The notes under the pieces are model-generated. The model ran no database searches. It saw only the letters and a list, made by a program, of their open reading frames with translations, and was not told the DNA's origin. A stretch of 64,000 nucleotides of DNA from Rhynochetos jubatus (Eukaryota > Chordata > Aves > Eurypygiformes > Rhynochetidae), in contig CM050664.1 in NCBI GenBank assembly GCA_027574665.1, positions 19,184,774-19,248,773 of the forward strand, given 5' to 3'. This document shows, one piece after another, positions 24,801-36,800 of the stretch. The translations under genes and the position numbers were made by a program. The stretch's first letter is position 1. Each line of letters starts with the position of its first letter.

Positions 24801-27800
24801 TGATTATTAGCATGAAAATAATGTATCATTAAACTTATTTTTTCAATTAAATCACCCTTGCTATTTTTATTTAAGTGTGAGACACTCCGTAATGAAAAGA
24901 CACACACTGGTCTATTGGCATATTTATTTATTCTCTTTTTTTAAGTTGAATTCTTGAAACTACTTAAGCTTATTGTAAATCACTTGCAAACAATGTATTG
25001 TTTTGTACCTCTTGTTCAGTGGAAAAAAAACATCTTGCGGATTCTGTTGGAATTAATAATGGAGGACAGCTTCTGTCCAGACTCTTTCTGTCGTGCAAAA
25101 GGTTCCAATTAATTTACAGATAAATTAGTATTTTACACATAAGTTATTCTGAGTTGTTTTGGCTGGCTGAATGCTTCCAGAAAGGAGCAATCTATTGTGC
25201 TTGAGGCAGGCAAACCTGCTTCAAGAGTAACCTTTGCCTTAGCAAATCCTGGGGGTTTTGTTAATTTTTTTTTTTCTCGTAGGAATCTCATTTTCTCCAC
25301 ATCTGGTACTTCCATAACATCTTTGTCTGCAAAGCAATTAGTCTATAACACTCTAAAGGTCCTAGACGTGTTTCAGCTCACTTGTGCGGTTGAGTTCAGT
25401 TTAAAAATATTAAAAATATGACTACGATTTGTCGTTCTACTGCACCACTTGGAGTCAAATGATGTCGCTCACAGTGCTGCGCTACATCTTGCTCTGCTAG
25501 CACCGGCCGTGCTGATGACACGTGTTATTTCTCAGTGGGGTTTCTAATGGTGTCTTGCTCTTCATTCTTCATTCGCTGTCCGCTGAAATCACTAAGGCTA
25601 TAGATGCTGCTTTCAGCATGCTTTTTATCTCTTCCTTAGTGAAGTTTTGTATCTCTGGTAGGAGTCCACAAATGGTAAAAGTTTCCTTTGCTTTGAAATA
25701 CGTCTGCTACGAGTGATTAAGAAAACCTGTGTGCTTCCTTGCCAAGCACGGTGATGTCTGGAATTCATTTAGTAGTTCTTTTTACATGTGTTCTTTGTAC
25801 ATGTTTTATTTGTCTGTCTTACGGAATAGTCTAAATATAAGTATGAAGAAGATGGTTCAAATGTAACAGTGAATTTTGGTGCTTCCCCGTAGCAACAGCA
25901 GTTGAGAATTTCAAAATGACCCTGCCCAGCTGCTACAGTAAAGGGAGAGCATCTTGTGTAATTAAAAGTGGCCAAAGAAAAAGAAGGGTGAAAGTGGGAA
26001 ATTCCGTGTCTTCTCTCGGCTGCAGTACCAGCAGGTTTCAGAAGCTGCTGTAGCCTGCTGGAAGGGATTGTGAGAAATTCCCTCCATGTTAATGTTTTAA
26101 AGCCTCCTTAAAGTAAGGAGAAAAATCGCTACGTATTTAAAACTAGTAAGAGCTGAGTTTATGATGTGGTTAGTTTTTTGATAGGTTTTCACATGGATTT
26201 GCTATCACACTGCTGTGTTCCTTATGATTTCATTTTGAAATCAGGGCAACTCTTTCACTTGGACTTAAAGTTAGGCAGACATTAAATATCAGTCTTGATT
26301 TTTCCAAGTAGAAACTACAGAGATCTTGTGTCCCTTCTATTCTTCTAGTGCAATTACAAGTTTTAGAAGTTTGGTGGTTTTTTTAGTATTGTTTCAGTTA
26401 AGATAAAGTATCCTGCCTCTGTTTTAACAGGTAGAGGGAACAATGTCTTCATTAGCTGAAGCGCAGCAATTGGATAGTTTTCTTTCTCTCTACAAACAGC
26501 ATATGATTCAGCTTATGGAATGGGTTTCAGTATCACATGACGATTGGACCAACTATTCTCCAGAGATATTACAGTTAGATGTCATCGCAACTCATTCAGG
26601 TATGACTTATTTAGTAGTGTGATAGCTCACCCGGTTCTAAAAAAATTAAAGCAATAATCTCCATAGCCTGCAGATACTTTGTGTTTTATGATGAATACTG
26701 TAATATTCAGAAACTTCACAAGAATATGATGGAAAGCAAAACTGAAAACATTGAAGCAGCTCAAAGTCCAAAAGACTCCTTGGCTGCAAGGAGCATACTA
26801 AAAGCACCTATGTACAAGTACACTTTCAGGTAAATGAAACGGGTACGGCTTATGGGGGGGCAAACTGATGTAGCTTATGTGTCCAAAACTTTATCTATCT
26901 TTTCCATCTGTTCACTGATGTCATAAAAGCTACTAGCTCTCTGTATAAACATTTATGTTCTTCAACACATTACTGTGTATAGATTAGTAAAACCCTGGCA
27001 TATGTTTCTCCTGAGTTCGGATCCGCACAGTGCCTGTGCCTCTGATGCAGCTCTCCAGATGCATCTACAGGCTGGGGACAGGCAGTTCATTTCACCTAGA
27101 CACCTGTTTTAAGATGAAAGAATCACAGAATGGTTTGGGTTGGAAGCGACCTTAAAGATCATCTAGTTCCAACCCCCCTGTTCTGGGCAGGGACACCCTC
27201 CACTGGACCACATTGCTCAAAGCCTCATCCGCCTGGCCTTGGACACTTCCAGGGGTGGAGCATCCACAGCTTCTCTGGGCAGCCTGTCCCAGTTCTCCCA
27301 CCCTCTGTGGGAAGAATTTCTTCCTGATATCTGATCTAAATCTCCCCGCTTTCAATTTAAACCCATTACCCCTTGTCCTGTCACTACAGGCCCTTGTAAA
27401 AAGCCCCCCCCCCAGCTTCCTTGTAGCCCCCTTCAGGTACTGGAAGGCTGCAATAAGGTCTCCCTGGAGCCTTTTCTTCTCCAGACTGCACAAGCCCAAT
27501 TCTCTCAGCCTGTCCTCATAGCAGAGGGGCTCCAGCCCTCGGAGCATCCTCGTGGCCACCTCTGGCCTCGTTCCAACTGGTCTATATCCTTCTTATGCTG
27601 AGGGCCCCACAGCTGGACATAGTACTCCAGCTGGGGTCTCACAAGAGCAGAGTAGAGGGGGAGAATCCCCTCCCTCTCCCTGCTGGCCACACTTCTGATA
27701 CAGCCTATGATACGGTTGGCTTTCTGGGCTGTGAACGCACACTGCCAGCTCATGTTCAGCTTTTCGTTCCCCAGTCCTCCCAAGTCCTTCTCCTCAGGGC

Positions 27801-30800
27801 TGCTCTCTATCCATTCTCCACCCCACCTGTACTTGCACAGGCTGGGTGGAGAATGGATAATTAATTAATGGATGATTAAAATGGAAAGTCCTGTTGATTT
27901 GTTTTTAGCTTTCTATTAGTTAAAAAGGGAATGTAGACAGCTACAGGTGAAGTGGTTTTGCTACTGCATGTAGTTAATTGTGGACAGGTGAGTTTTAAGG
28001 GACTATATATCTTCTGTATTTAACCCTTGTATCTCAAAAAAAAGCCTCAGCAAACCTGTGTGAAGCACCCGCCTGCTGGTTTGAGCAGCAACCAGCATTC
28101 ATATTTTCATCTGTGGAAAGAACAGACAGGTTTTTTCAGTGCAAGATCTGAGGGGCCAACTTTTCTGTATATTTGCACTCCCATTTCCATGACTGAGGGA
28201 CTTCTAGACAGTTGTCTCTGTTTTCCTTAATGCTAAATAAATCATCAAATGTCTGGGCAAACATTTTGGCTTGCACCCAACACTGGTAATATGCTATTGT
28301 CTGTGTTTTCAGTCTGACACAGCAGCTCCTAGAGCTATTTTTTTTCTTTCTTTTCATTCCCACACATAATGTTTTTAATCCATTTAATCAGGTTTACTCA
28401 TTTTAAATTTCAGTTTTTACTGTTTTTCAGGAACGTATGCTTAAGCTGAAATTAGCAATGTAGTTTATTTTGTTTATTTTCCATCTGTTGAATTTGCTGT
28501 TATCAGCTTGATATAATTGTAATATCTTCTAAATGTCTCAGATCTCACATGAAGCAATGTATTTTGAATAAATACTGTGAAAATAAAGACCCAGTTGTTG
28601 GCACAGCAATTCAGCAAACTGCAGTTCAACACTGCTTCAGTCTAGACAGTGAAGATTTGAGGCTTTTTTTGTTGTTGTTACTGTATATAAAATGTCCAGA
28701 TTTTCTTAAATGCTGTTGACCTTGTTTTGGAATCTTGAATACTTCAATCTGTCCATTCCATGTGTGAGGAATATTCCTGTCATCAGAAGTGCCAGAGTTG
28801 TGTCTCTGGGAGGATTTTCTGAGTGACTGGGGTTGAATAGAGTGTGCATCACAAGGATGCAAAGCTGAAGAGGTTCCTAGAGGAAAGTAGTTTATTGCAA
28901 ACATATGGCAGAAGGAGCATTCTACAGCAAGAAGCTTGCAGAATAAAGCATGTCTATAGTCTACGTGTATCCTGCCTCTTTAAAACCACGCAGATGTTAA
29001 TAATTATCAAAGGGGTGAGGCACAAACTTCCTTCTGCTTTGGGAAAATAATTCCTTCAAATGTTGGGATAACAGCTTAGGGTGGTTTGGTTGGTTGTTTA
29101 TTGTTAGTAGTGGAAGCACAATTCATCACAGGATGTGAAAATGTTAAAAAACCGGAGAATGAATATGGAAAATATTTTTATTTCAAACACCTAAAATTCA
29201 TTGTGTGTGCAATTCTCTTGTAACATGCAATTAAGCATTATTTAAACATGGAGAAAGAATACTGCTGCACTAATTCTATCATGCAAGTTTTGAGGCTGAC
29301 CCTTTCAGACACGTCCTTTCCCGTGCCTCTGGAAGGCGTGAACACCTTTCCTTGAATGCTGCACATGGAAAAACCTGAGAGAAGAAAAAAGCTTAGTTAA
29401 TGCAGCCGCTCGGAGCGGTGTCATGGTCATACCACCTTCAGTGTAATTTTTCATTAAGTATAAACCCAGAACTTTGTGCTTAGCCTCAAGCTTGCAGAGC
29501 TGCATGGTGAACAGTGTTAATTTTCCCCCCTCCAAATGCATTAGTCCACCCAAAATGTCATCCTCTGCCACTGGTCCAGCAAATAGTGGATGTCATTGAC
29601 ACGTCCGCGATGGATAATGCGGTGGCGTGCAGCAGTACCAAGCTGGCTGAATGACATACCAGTAAAGCGATATTCAGGGAGCAGCACGCTGCCGTGGCCA
29701 GACTGTGGGTACCTGAGCCCGTGGAGAGTTAGCTTGGGTATTTGTACGCTGCCTAATACGGTGTAATGTGGATACATCAACAGCCGTATGCGAGAGCAGA
29801 AAGTTAAGGGCTACTTTAATACCAGGCATATTACAAATATTAATGCACTCACATATTAAACATCTGAACAGAACTTATTAGTGCTCTGAAAGTCTTAATG
29901 TGTTTATTTTCTAGGTCCTGTCATTGGTGAAGCTCTGGATAACTTTATTCTCATTCTTAAGGAGTGTCTTCAGCCAAACAAAGATCCCCAGATGCGGTTA
30001 AAACTTTTCACTGTTTTATCACAATTGCTGCAGAAAGCAAGCGAAACAATCAATTCTCAGGGGTAAGTAGAGTTCTAGTTTCACACAGCTATTTGAAAAC
30101 TACAGGGGCATTAAAAAGGAATGACTGTGGTAGTTATTTAACCCTTATAATTGTGTCCATGTTGGCATGTCTGGGAGAAGAACGACTTTCCCACCGTCTT
30201 CTACAGCGTATTTTTCTCACTGAATTTTTTAACAATACTTAGAAGAGACGAGTGCAGTAACTTAAAAAACCGTATATATCATTAAGTGGAAGCCTGGACT
30301 TCCTCCACTGTAGGCTTCCTGCCTCTGCCTCTATGGAGAATTAAAAGGGATGCCATGCAGATATGTTACAGTCCTCAAAAATTGAAGAGCTGTAGTTGAA
30401 TATATGTTTGAAAACCAGAATAGGGATTCTTAGGAAAGAAAGATGGGAGGGTTTGGTGTTTTTCTTTTTTCCTTTCCTAAATCCTTAAACTTTGCCTGTA
30501 GTCATTGCAAGGAAACAACAAAACACCCCCCAAAATGCGCGTTTAAAAATGCCCGTGATATAGTATGGTGTTTAAAAAGCATTAAACTAAATGTTTGATA
30601 AGGAATTGTTACTACTCTCAGTGACTGATGATGGAAGTCTCCTGTTTGCTTGGCACTACTTATGCATTGCAAGTACAATTGAACTATAATATACAGAGCT
30701 TATGAAACCTCTCCTTTTGTAATAGTCCCAACAGCGGGGCTCCTTTGTCAGTATTAATTTAGCCTTGCTTGTACTGCAAACACTTCGGCAAAGTTGTCCT

Positions 30801-33800
30801 GAGTACATAAACCATATCTGCTCTGCTTTTCCCAGTGCCTGCTGCCTGTAGTGTTAGATGTATTCTGATGCTTTTTTTTTAAATTTATTTTTAACTCTTA
30901 AAAAACAAAACAAAACATCACACATCAGTCACGGGAAGTATTCTTCCTAAAATCAGTGGTCACTTAAAAGATTTTTTCATGATACTGATGAGCAGTTTGG
31001 CACTCTGTGGGCATTCTGGTGTGTTGAACGTTAGCTCAGGTTCCATGAGGCCGTGGTAGTGTGAACATGGATGTATTTTATCATTTTGAAATGTATTTAG
31101 TGCATTCATGGCCTGCGTTCTGTAGAGTGCGGGGAAGAGGAGCCCTGGTGTTCCCACTCGGTGGGGGATTCCAGGTAAGCTGAAGAATCTCTGCTGACAC
31201 ATCCCCTAATAGATTTTGAGCTAGTGTGCCAAGATGAATGTAATGAAGCTGCCCTTGTTTTAACTGAAAGCTTTTGTGCCAGGTGTGGTGTTTTCTGTTT
31301 CCATATTTTCAGGATCCAATACTGAAATCCCTATTCATATGAAAACTTTTTTTGCAGTCAGTGGATTACTTGTTTAAATAATAACATAACCGAGTGGTAG
31401 TTACAAGATCAAGCTAGATATGCAAGAATCTTCCTAAAAGAAAAGCACTTTGAAAACTATTTTAAGTGTTGCAGGACCTGACTGTTGTAAACTAATCTGT
31501 CACATCTCAGATCTGTATCATCTAACTGAGAATGCAAAGACTGTGGAGCCAAGAGCTGTCATCTCCTGTGTTGCCCTGAATGCAACAAGAATGCTTGTTA
31601 AGTGTGTAATAACGTATTTCAGTCTAAAAATGGGATAATGCAACTCTCCTATCAATTTTCATTTATGGCCTGATTTTACTGTCTTTTATTTACTGCAGAA
31701 TACACTATTAACTCCTGTTCATCTGCCATACAGTCACATTTATGATCTTCCACATTTGTTTTTAAAACATGAAGTATGTTCATTCTTTCAAGGTATTTAA
31801 TCAAATTCAGATTGAGTCGACAACTTAGTCTCACTGGCGTTTCTTCTCTATACATTTTCATTATCTGGTCTCCAGCTCTTCCTCCTCAGAAATAGCATTC
31901 CAGATTACAGCAGAGTACAAGCTGAGAATTTAGTTAAATTCTGTCATTTGTAGTCTACAGAAAATCATTTGGGCTGCATCTGAGCAGTATGAGAGGTACA
32001 TTACGTGGCATGGCACAGAGTCCTGACCTGCAGTGTTCCTGGCTGAGGGGTAGGAAGGACTTCTCCGCTAACACATAGCCTTACTCATTCCTTGCTTCTC
32101 CCCTGTGCAGTAGGACTGGTAGCACCTCTCTGTCTGAAAGTCTCTGAAGTGCCCAGGTGGGTATGTTAACCTGGATCATGCAGGTACTGCTGATAGAGGA
32201 GATGATCAATGCAGGGCCGCATGGAGAGTGTCATCAAAGAGTAAACTTTTGCTTTGGCGGTAGTTGAAGTAAATAGGATGAAGTAAAAAAATCTTTCATC
32301 TGCAACCCAGTCATTTGTGTAAGGGATGGAGCCAAAGAGGGGAAAATGAAAATGAACCCAGTGACCTGTCAGCTTCACTAGGATTCGCAGGAAGGAGGAA
32401 TTACCAGTGTGGAAAGAATAGTGGAATGTTTCAAGTAATACCCCCAGCGAATCTAGCCCCACATCACACCAGCTCCCTGCAGATAGCAATGATGGAAGTT
32501 GTTTTGCTCAGGGCAGTGTGAGTGATGGCCTTTTGTCAAGAGTAGATACATCCAGTGAGGTTAATAGACCTGTTTGTAGGAAGAACACTCCTGGCCAAGG
32601 ATGGCCCAGTCTAACTCATAAGGAGGCGCTCTGTCCTCTGAGGACAAGAGCAACGCAATGCATTTCACCAGTAGCTTTGTCTTCAGCAACTAGAAAGCAG
32701 TCGAGGGAGCTAAATGGCTCTCTGCAGTCTTGATTCTACTTAGCATTATAACAGAATGCTTTAATGTAGGAAGTGACATGAAAAGTGTTTGTGTTTGAAG
32801 ACTTGTTTACAAACCATTTTTGAAGGTTTGATTTGTAAAAGCAATGTGAAGTTTGGAAAAAAAAAAAAAAGCATACACAAAAACCACAACAATCCACAAA
32901 CATAGGGAGCCAAGTGCTGCAGCACCATAAAAGCAAAAAAGGAGCCAATCCGTGAGAAAGATGTATAAAAAATAATTAATGTAGAATGAAAGTTTAACTA
33001 TATAAGCCCATGAAACCGGAGTCGCAATTTTAATGTGAACCCAAGGTCTGCTTTTCATATCTGCACAAGAGCTAGATACTATTGTATGCACAGATCATGT
33101 CTGAGTGATTTCGTATCCCGCTGAGAATGAAGTCCCAACTGTGTAAATACAACTAGCACAGGGTATGCTTTTTCATGGAAATTACTTACTTTTAGAATCA
33201 AGTTACATAGATTTACAGCAGTAAGATGTGAAAATGGAAAGAGACAATTTAATTACATCAGCAACAACACAAAATACATCTTAATGATAATGAGAGATAA
33301 ATTCTGGTTACACAGTCGCATTCAGTGCTGGCAGTAATTTAACTCCTTAGAAACATTTTAACAGTTTAGATAGGAAGGCTTTTGGTTGTTACACTAAACA
33401 CAGCCGTGTGGTCATCTGATTTTGAGTCTGACGTGACTGAGTCAGATAATTGCCAGATACTGCTTTAATGATGTGAGGGTGACAGAGCCCTGGGACAGGC
33501 TGCCCAGGGGTGTGGTGGAGTCTCCTTCCCTGGAGACTTTCAGAAGCTGCCTGGACTCATTCCTGTGTGATCTGCTCTGGGTGATCCTGCTCTGGCAGGG
33601 GGTTGGACTAGATGATCTCTAGAGGTCCCTTCCAACCCCTGACACCCTGTGAATCTGTGATTCTGTTTCAAGGCACTAGAACAAATATTCTCACAAATAG
33701 CACGGCGTTATGGTTAACGTAACGCTGATGGAATTTACCTTTGTGTTGTGACAGCTTGCTTTTTCTTTGCAGTTTAACAGAGGGCTCTGTGGAAAACAGA

Positions 33801-36800
33801 AGCAGCTACTGATCAGACAGCACAGTAGCACAGATAGCACAAAGCCTTTCTTAACTTTGGAGCCAAAAGGAAGTTTGGAGTTATGGTGGTCACTACTTGT
33901 ATTTTGTTCTGGCAACTTCTTGGACAGAAAATTATTAATCAAAAATGTGCTTCATAAATCTAAAGGTTTTTGACAAATTTAGATGTCAGATGGGATGTCA
34001 GATTTCTTGTTAGGACTGAATCGTGTGTGCCATCTGCTGGGCAGGGCGCAGGAATGGGTCTCTGGCTTCCTCAGAGGCAGAGCGCTCCCTGGGCAAGAGG
34101 CTAAGCAGCAGCCAGGTGCAGCTCTTTCATCATGTGGAAGTTGGAGTGTTTTGTGTATGTACAATAGATAATTGAGGCCTGGCAGGCTGGCTGGTCACAC
34201 TTTAGGGAGGTTACACCTGGATGGCAAGGTCTCACCGCAGTGGGTAAAGCGTAGTTACAGGAACAAGTAGATGCGGTTACATTTCTTACTACATTATACA
34301 ATACTCTTATGGAATTTTTTATTGCTGGATGATTTTGTTTTGTCATTGGGTTTGGAAGGTTGTTTTGGCATTTTTAAAAGTGCTTAGTACACCTATCCAT
34401 CGTGTTCCTCCTGTGGCTCCGCACGTCTCTGTAGGAGCCACTTACTCGTCCTGCAGGTGCAGGAGTTTTAGCAAAAAGCAGCAGCTTCTTCCCTTTCTGC
34501 CAAGCACCGGGGTGGTGATGTGCTGTTTTGCATTCAGGTGGCCGCAGTCCAGGTCTGCGGGGAATTTGGCTAGAGCAGGACACAAATCAGGGTGGATTTA
34601 GCCTGTTTGCATGCTGCCAGCTGCTTTTCAGGGCAGAGAGGCACCATGAATAACCTGAGCCGTAGCTACCTAGTCACAGCCAGGCCCACATCTCTAAGGC
34701 AGCCAAGTCTTTTTGAACTCGTGTGTAGGATCTGTATCTCATTTAAAGCTGAGCTGGAATTGAATGGGTGTGAGGGAACACCACCTATTGCCATTGCTGA
34801 TTCACAGCAACCTTTAGCATTGTAACGGCCCGTTCAGTAGAGAGGGAGGAAGAAACATCAGCAAAGATACCACAGATTTGTGTGTTTGTAATGAAAACAA
34901 ACTAGTATGGAGACTGGCACCATCAGAAAATCCTACAGACCTCTCATCCTTGAGGGAGACGAGTTTCTGAGCCAAGGGAAAGCCGCAGTATTCTGTGCAG
35001 ACTCCCTGCAGTATCAGTAGTTCAGGTCTCATCAATAGCATTCATACTTTCCACGTTATCAATACTTTTCACTGGACAGTCTCAAAGGGCCTCACAAATA
35101 CTAATGAATCCTCGCAGCGTTCATATGGGGTGTTATCTCCACTTCACAGACGGAGAAAATGAGACAGAGGGAAGGTAAGTAGTTTACCGAGATAACACAG
35201 TGAGTCATGGGCATCGTCTGAAGTGGGAGAAAGTCTAGCCTCCCCTTCCCATGAATGTTAGGTGTTTGTTTAAATATTATCTAGAAAAATTAAATTATGA
35301 AAAGCTTATCACAGACATTATAATCACATTGGCTAATAAGATTTTATTTCTTTTTTACAGAGTCTTCCCCACCACCACCTTTTCTGCTTATGTTTCTGTG
35401 ACAGAAAATTCTCTTTTACATCCTGTCAGTCTCTTTATCACTTTCTCATGAACCTTTATTTTGCTTTCTTATTTTTGGCTTCAGGCTGTTCCCTAGCTAC
35501 CTTGACACTGTGATGAAAGACATACTGGCTCCTAATCTGCAGTGGCATGCCGGAAGAACAGCAGCTGCCATCCGCACTACAGCTGTGTCATGCCTTTGGG
35601 CTCTTATTCACTGTGAAATGCTTTCACCGAAAGAGGTAAATTCTCCCTTTCTCATCAAATGTGCTTTGAAATCTTGGGCAGAAAGACAAAATAAATGCAA
35701 GGTGTGTGTAGGGGGGGGAAATAATAAATCCTTATTGTAATATTTTCAGGTGGGCATACAGTTTTCATAAAAAAATTAATAATTGAAACGATCCGTAGTG
35801 GAGGGATGATGATGTCCTGCTGAGAGCCCTGAGGCCAGCGATATGGTGAGCTGTAGAACTCGCCATCATCATGTTTTGTAGACTTCTAACACCAAATACT
35901 AACCACTATTAGCACAGCTGCTTGGGGACCTGATGTTACTGAACCCCTGGCCGGTGCCTGTGCGGCAGCGCTGGAACTAGCCAGGACGTGCTTCCGTGTG
36001 ATGTGGCAAAGACGGGTTGTCTGGTTGCCTTGGAGCCCACAGGTTCATTTGGGGGGGGGAAATCATGATTCCTGGGAAGGGCAGGAGGACTTGAGGTGGA
36101 GCTTGAAGGGTATCTGTAGAAACTGAAGTAGGGAGCTAACCAGGAGTACGCTTAAAGAAATGTTACCCACCACAGTGGTTAAGGATTAAGTGGGTCTGAG
36201 GGGGATTTTGAAGCTTCTTTGCTAACAAAAAATGGCATTTGGAAAAGATGCGCTGGAAATATTTTAAATACCAGGGCATTTTAAAAAATAAATGGAATTA
36301 AAATGTTATTAAATGTTCATAGTCTTTTTTGTCTTCATAACAAACTGTTTGATTTCACATACAAAAAGATTTATATCAGAAATGTTCTAGTTACACTTTT
36401 TTTCTGAGCCAGTTCCTTAACCCCTTTTTACATTAATGTACGCAAAATGAACATATTAAAGTCAAATTATGAAACCTACAGAATCACAGCGTGGTTTGGG
36501 TTGGAAGGGGCCTTAAAGACCATCCAGTCCCACCCCCCCTGCTGTGGACAGGGACACCCTCCCTAGCCCAGGTTGCTCCAAGCCTCATCCAGCCTGGCCT
36601 TGGACACTTCCAGGGATGGAGTATCCACAGCTTCTCTGGGCAGCCTGTCCCAGTGCCTCCCCACCCTCTCTGGGAAGAATTTCTTCCTGATATCCAACCT
36701 AAATCTCCCCACTTTCAATTTAAACCCGTTACCCCTTGTCCTGTCACTACAGGCCCTTGTAAAATGTCCCCCCCAGCTTCCTTGTAGCCCCCACTACTCA

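Larger units (their letters stand above)
26600..29914 (+). other. DNAAF5: DNAAF5 intron 8
   Basis: This intron of about 3.3 kb contains an antisense CR1 copy at 27121-27843 with a snap-back hairpin at its 5' end. It also contains an unrecognised pair of minus-strand open frames at 29305-29780. Confidence 0.85.
30063..35484 (+). other. DNAAF5: DNAAF5 intron 9
   Basis: The longest intron of the gene, at about 5.4 kb, contains a sense-oriented CR1 tail at 33475-33666 and an ancient MIR-like SINE at 35085-35218. The remaining sequence is unique, with an A14 run near 32860. No RNA gene was recognised. Confidence 0.85.

Noticed and set aside
27152-27783. Open frames on both strands near 27.5 kb as a possible gene
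   Set aside because: They are the C-terminal ORF2 remnant of a truncated CR1 LINE and its antisense shadow, not a host gene.
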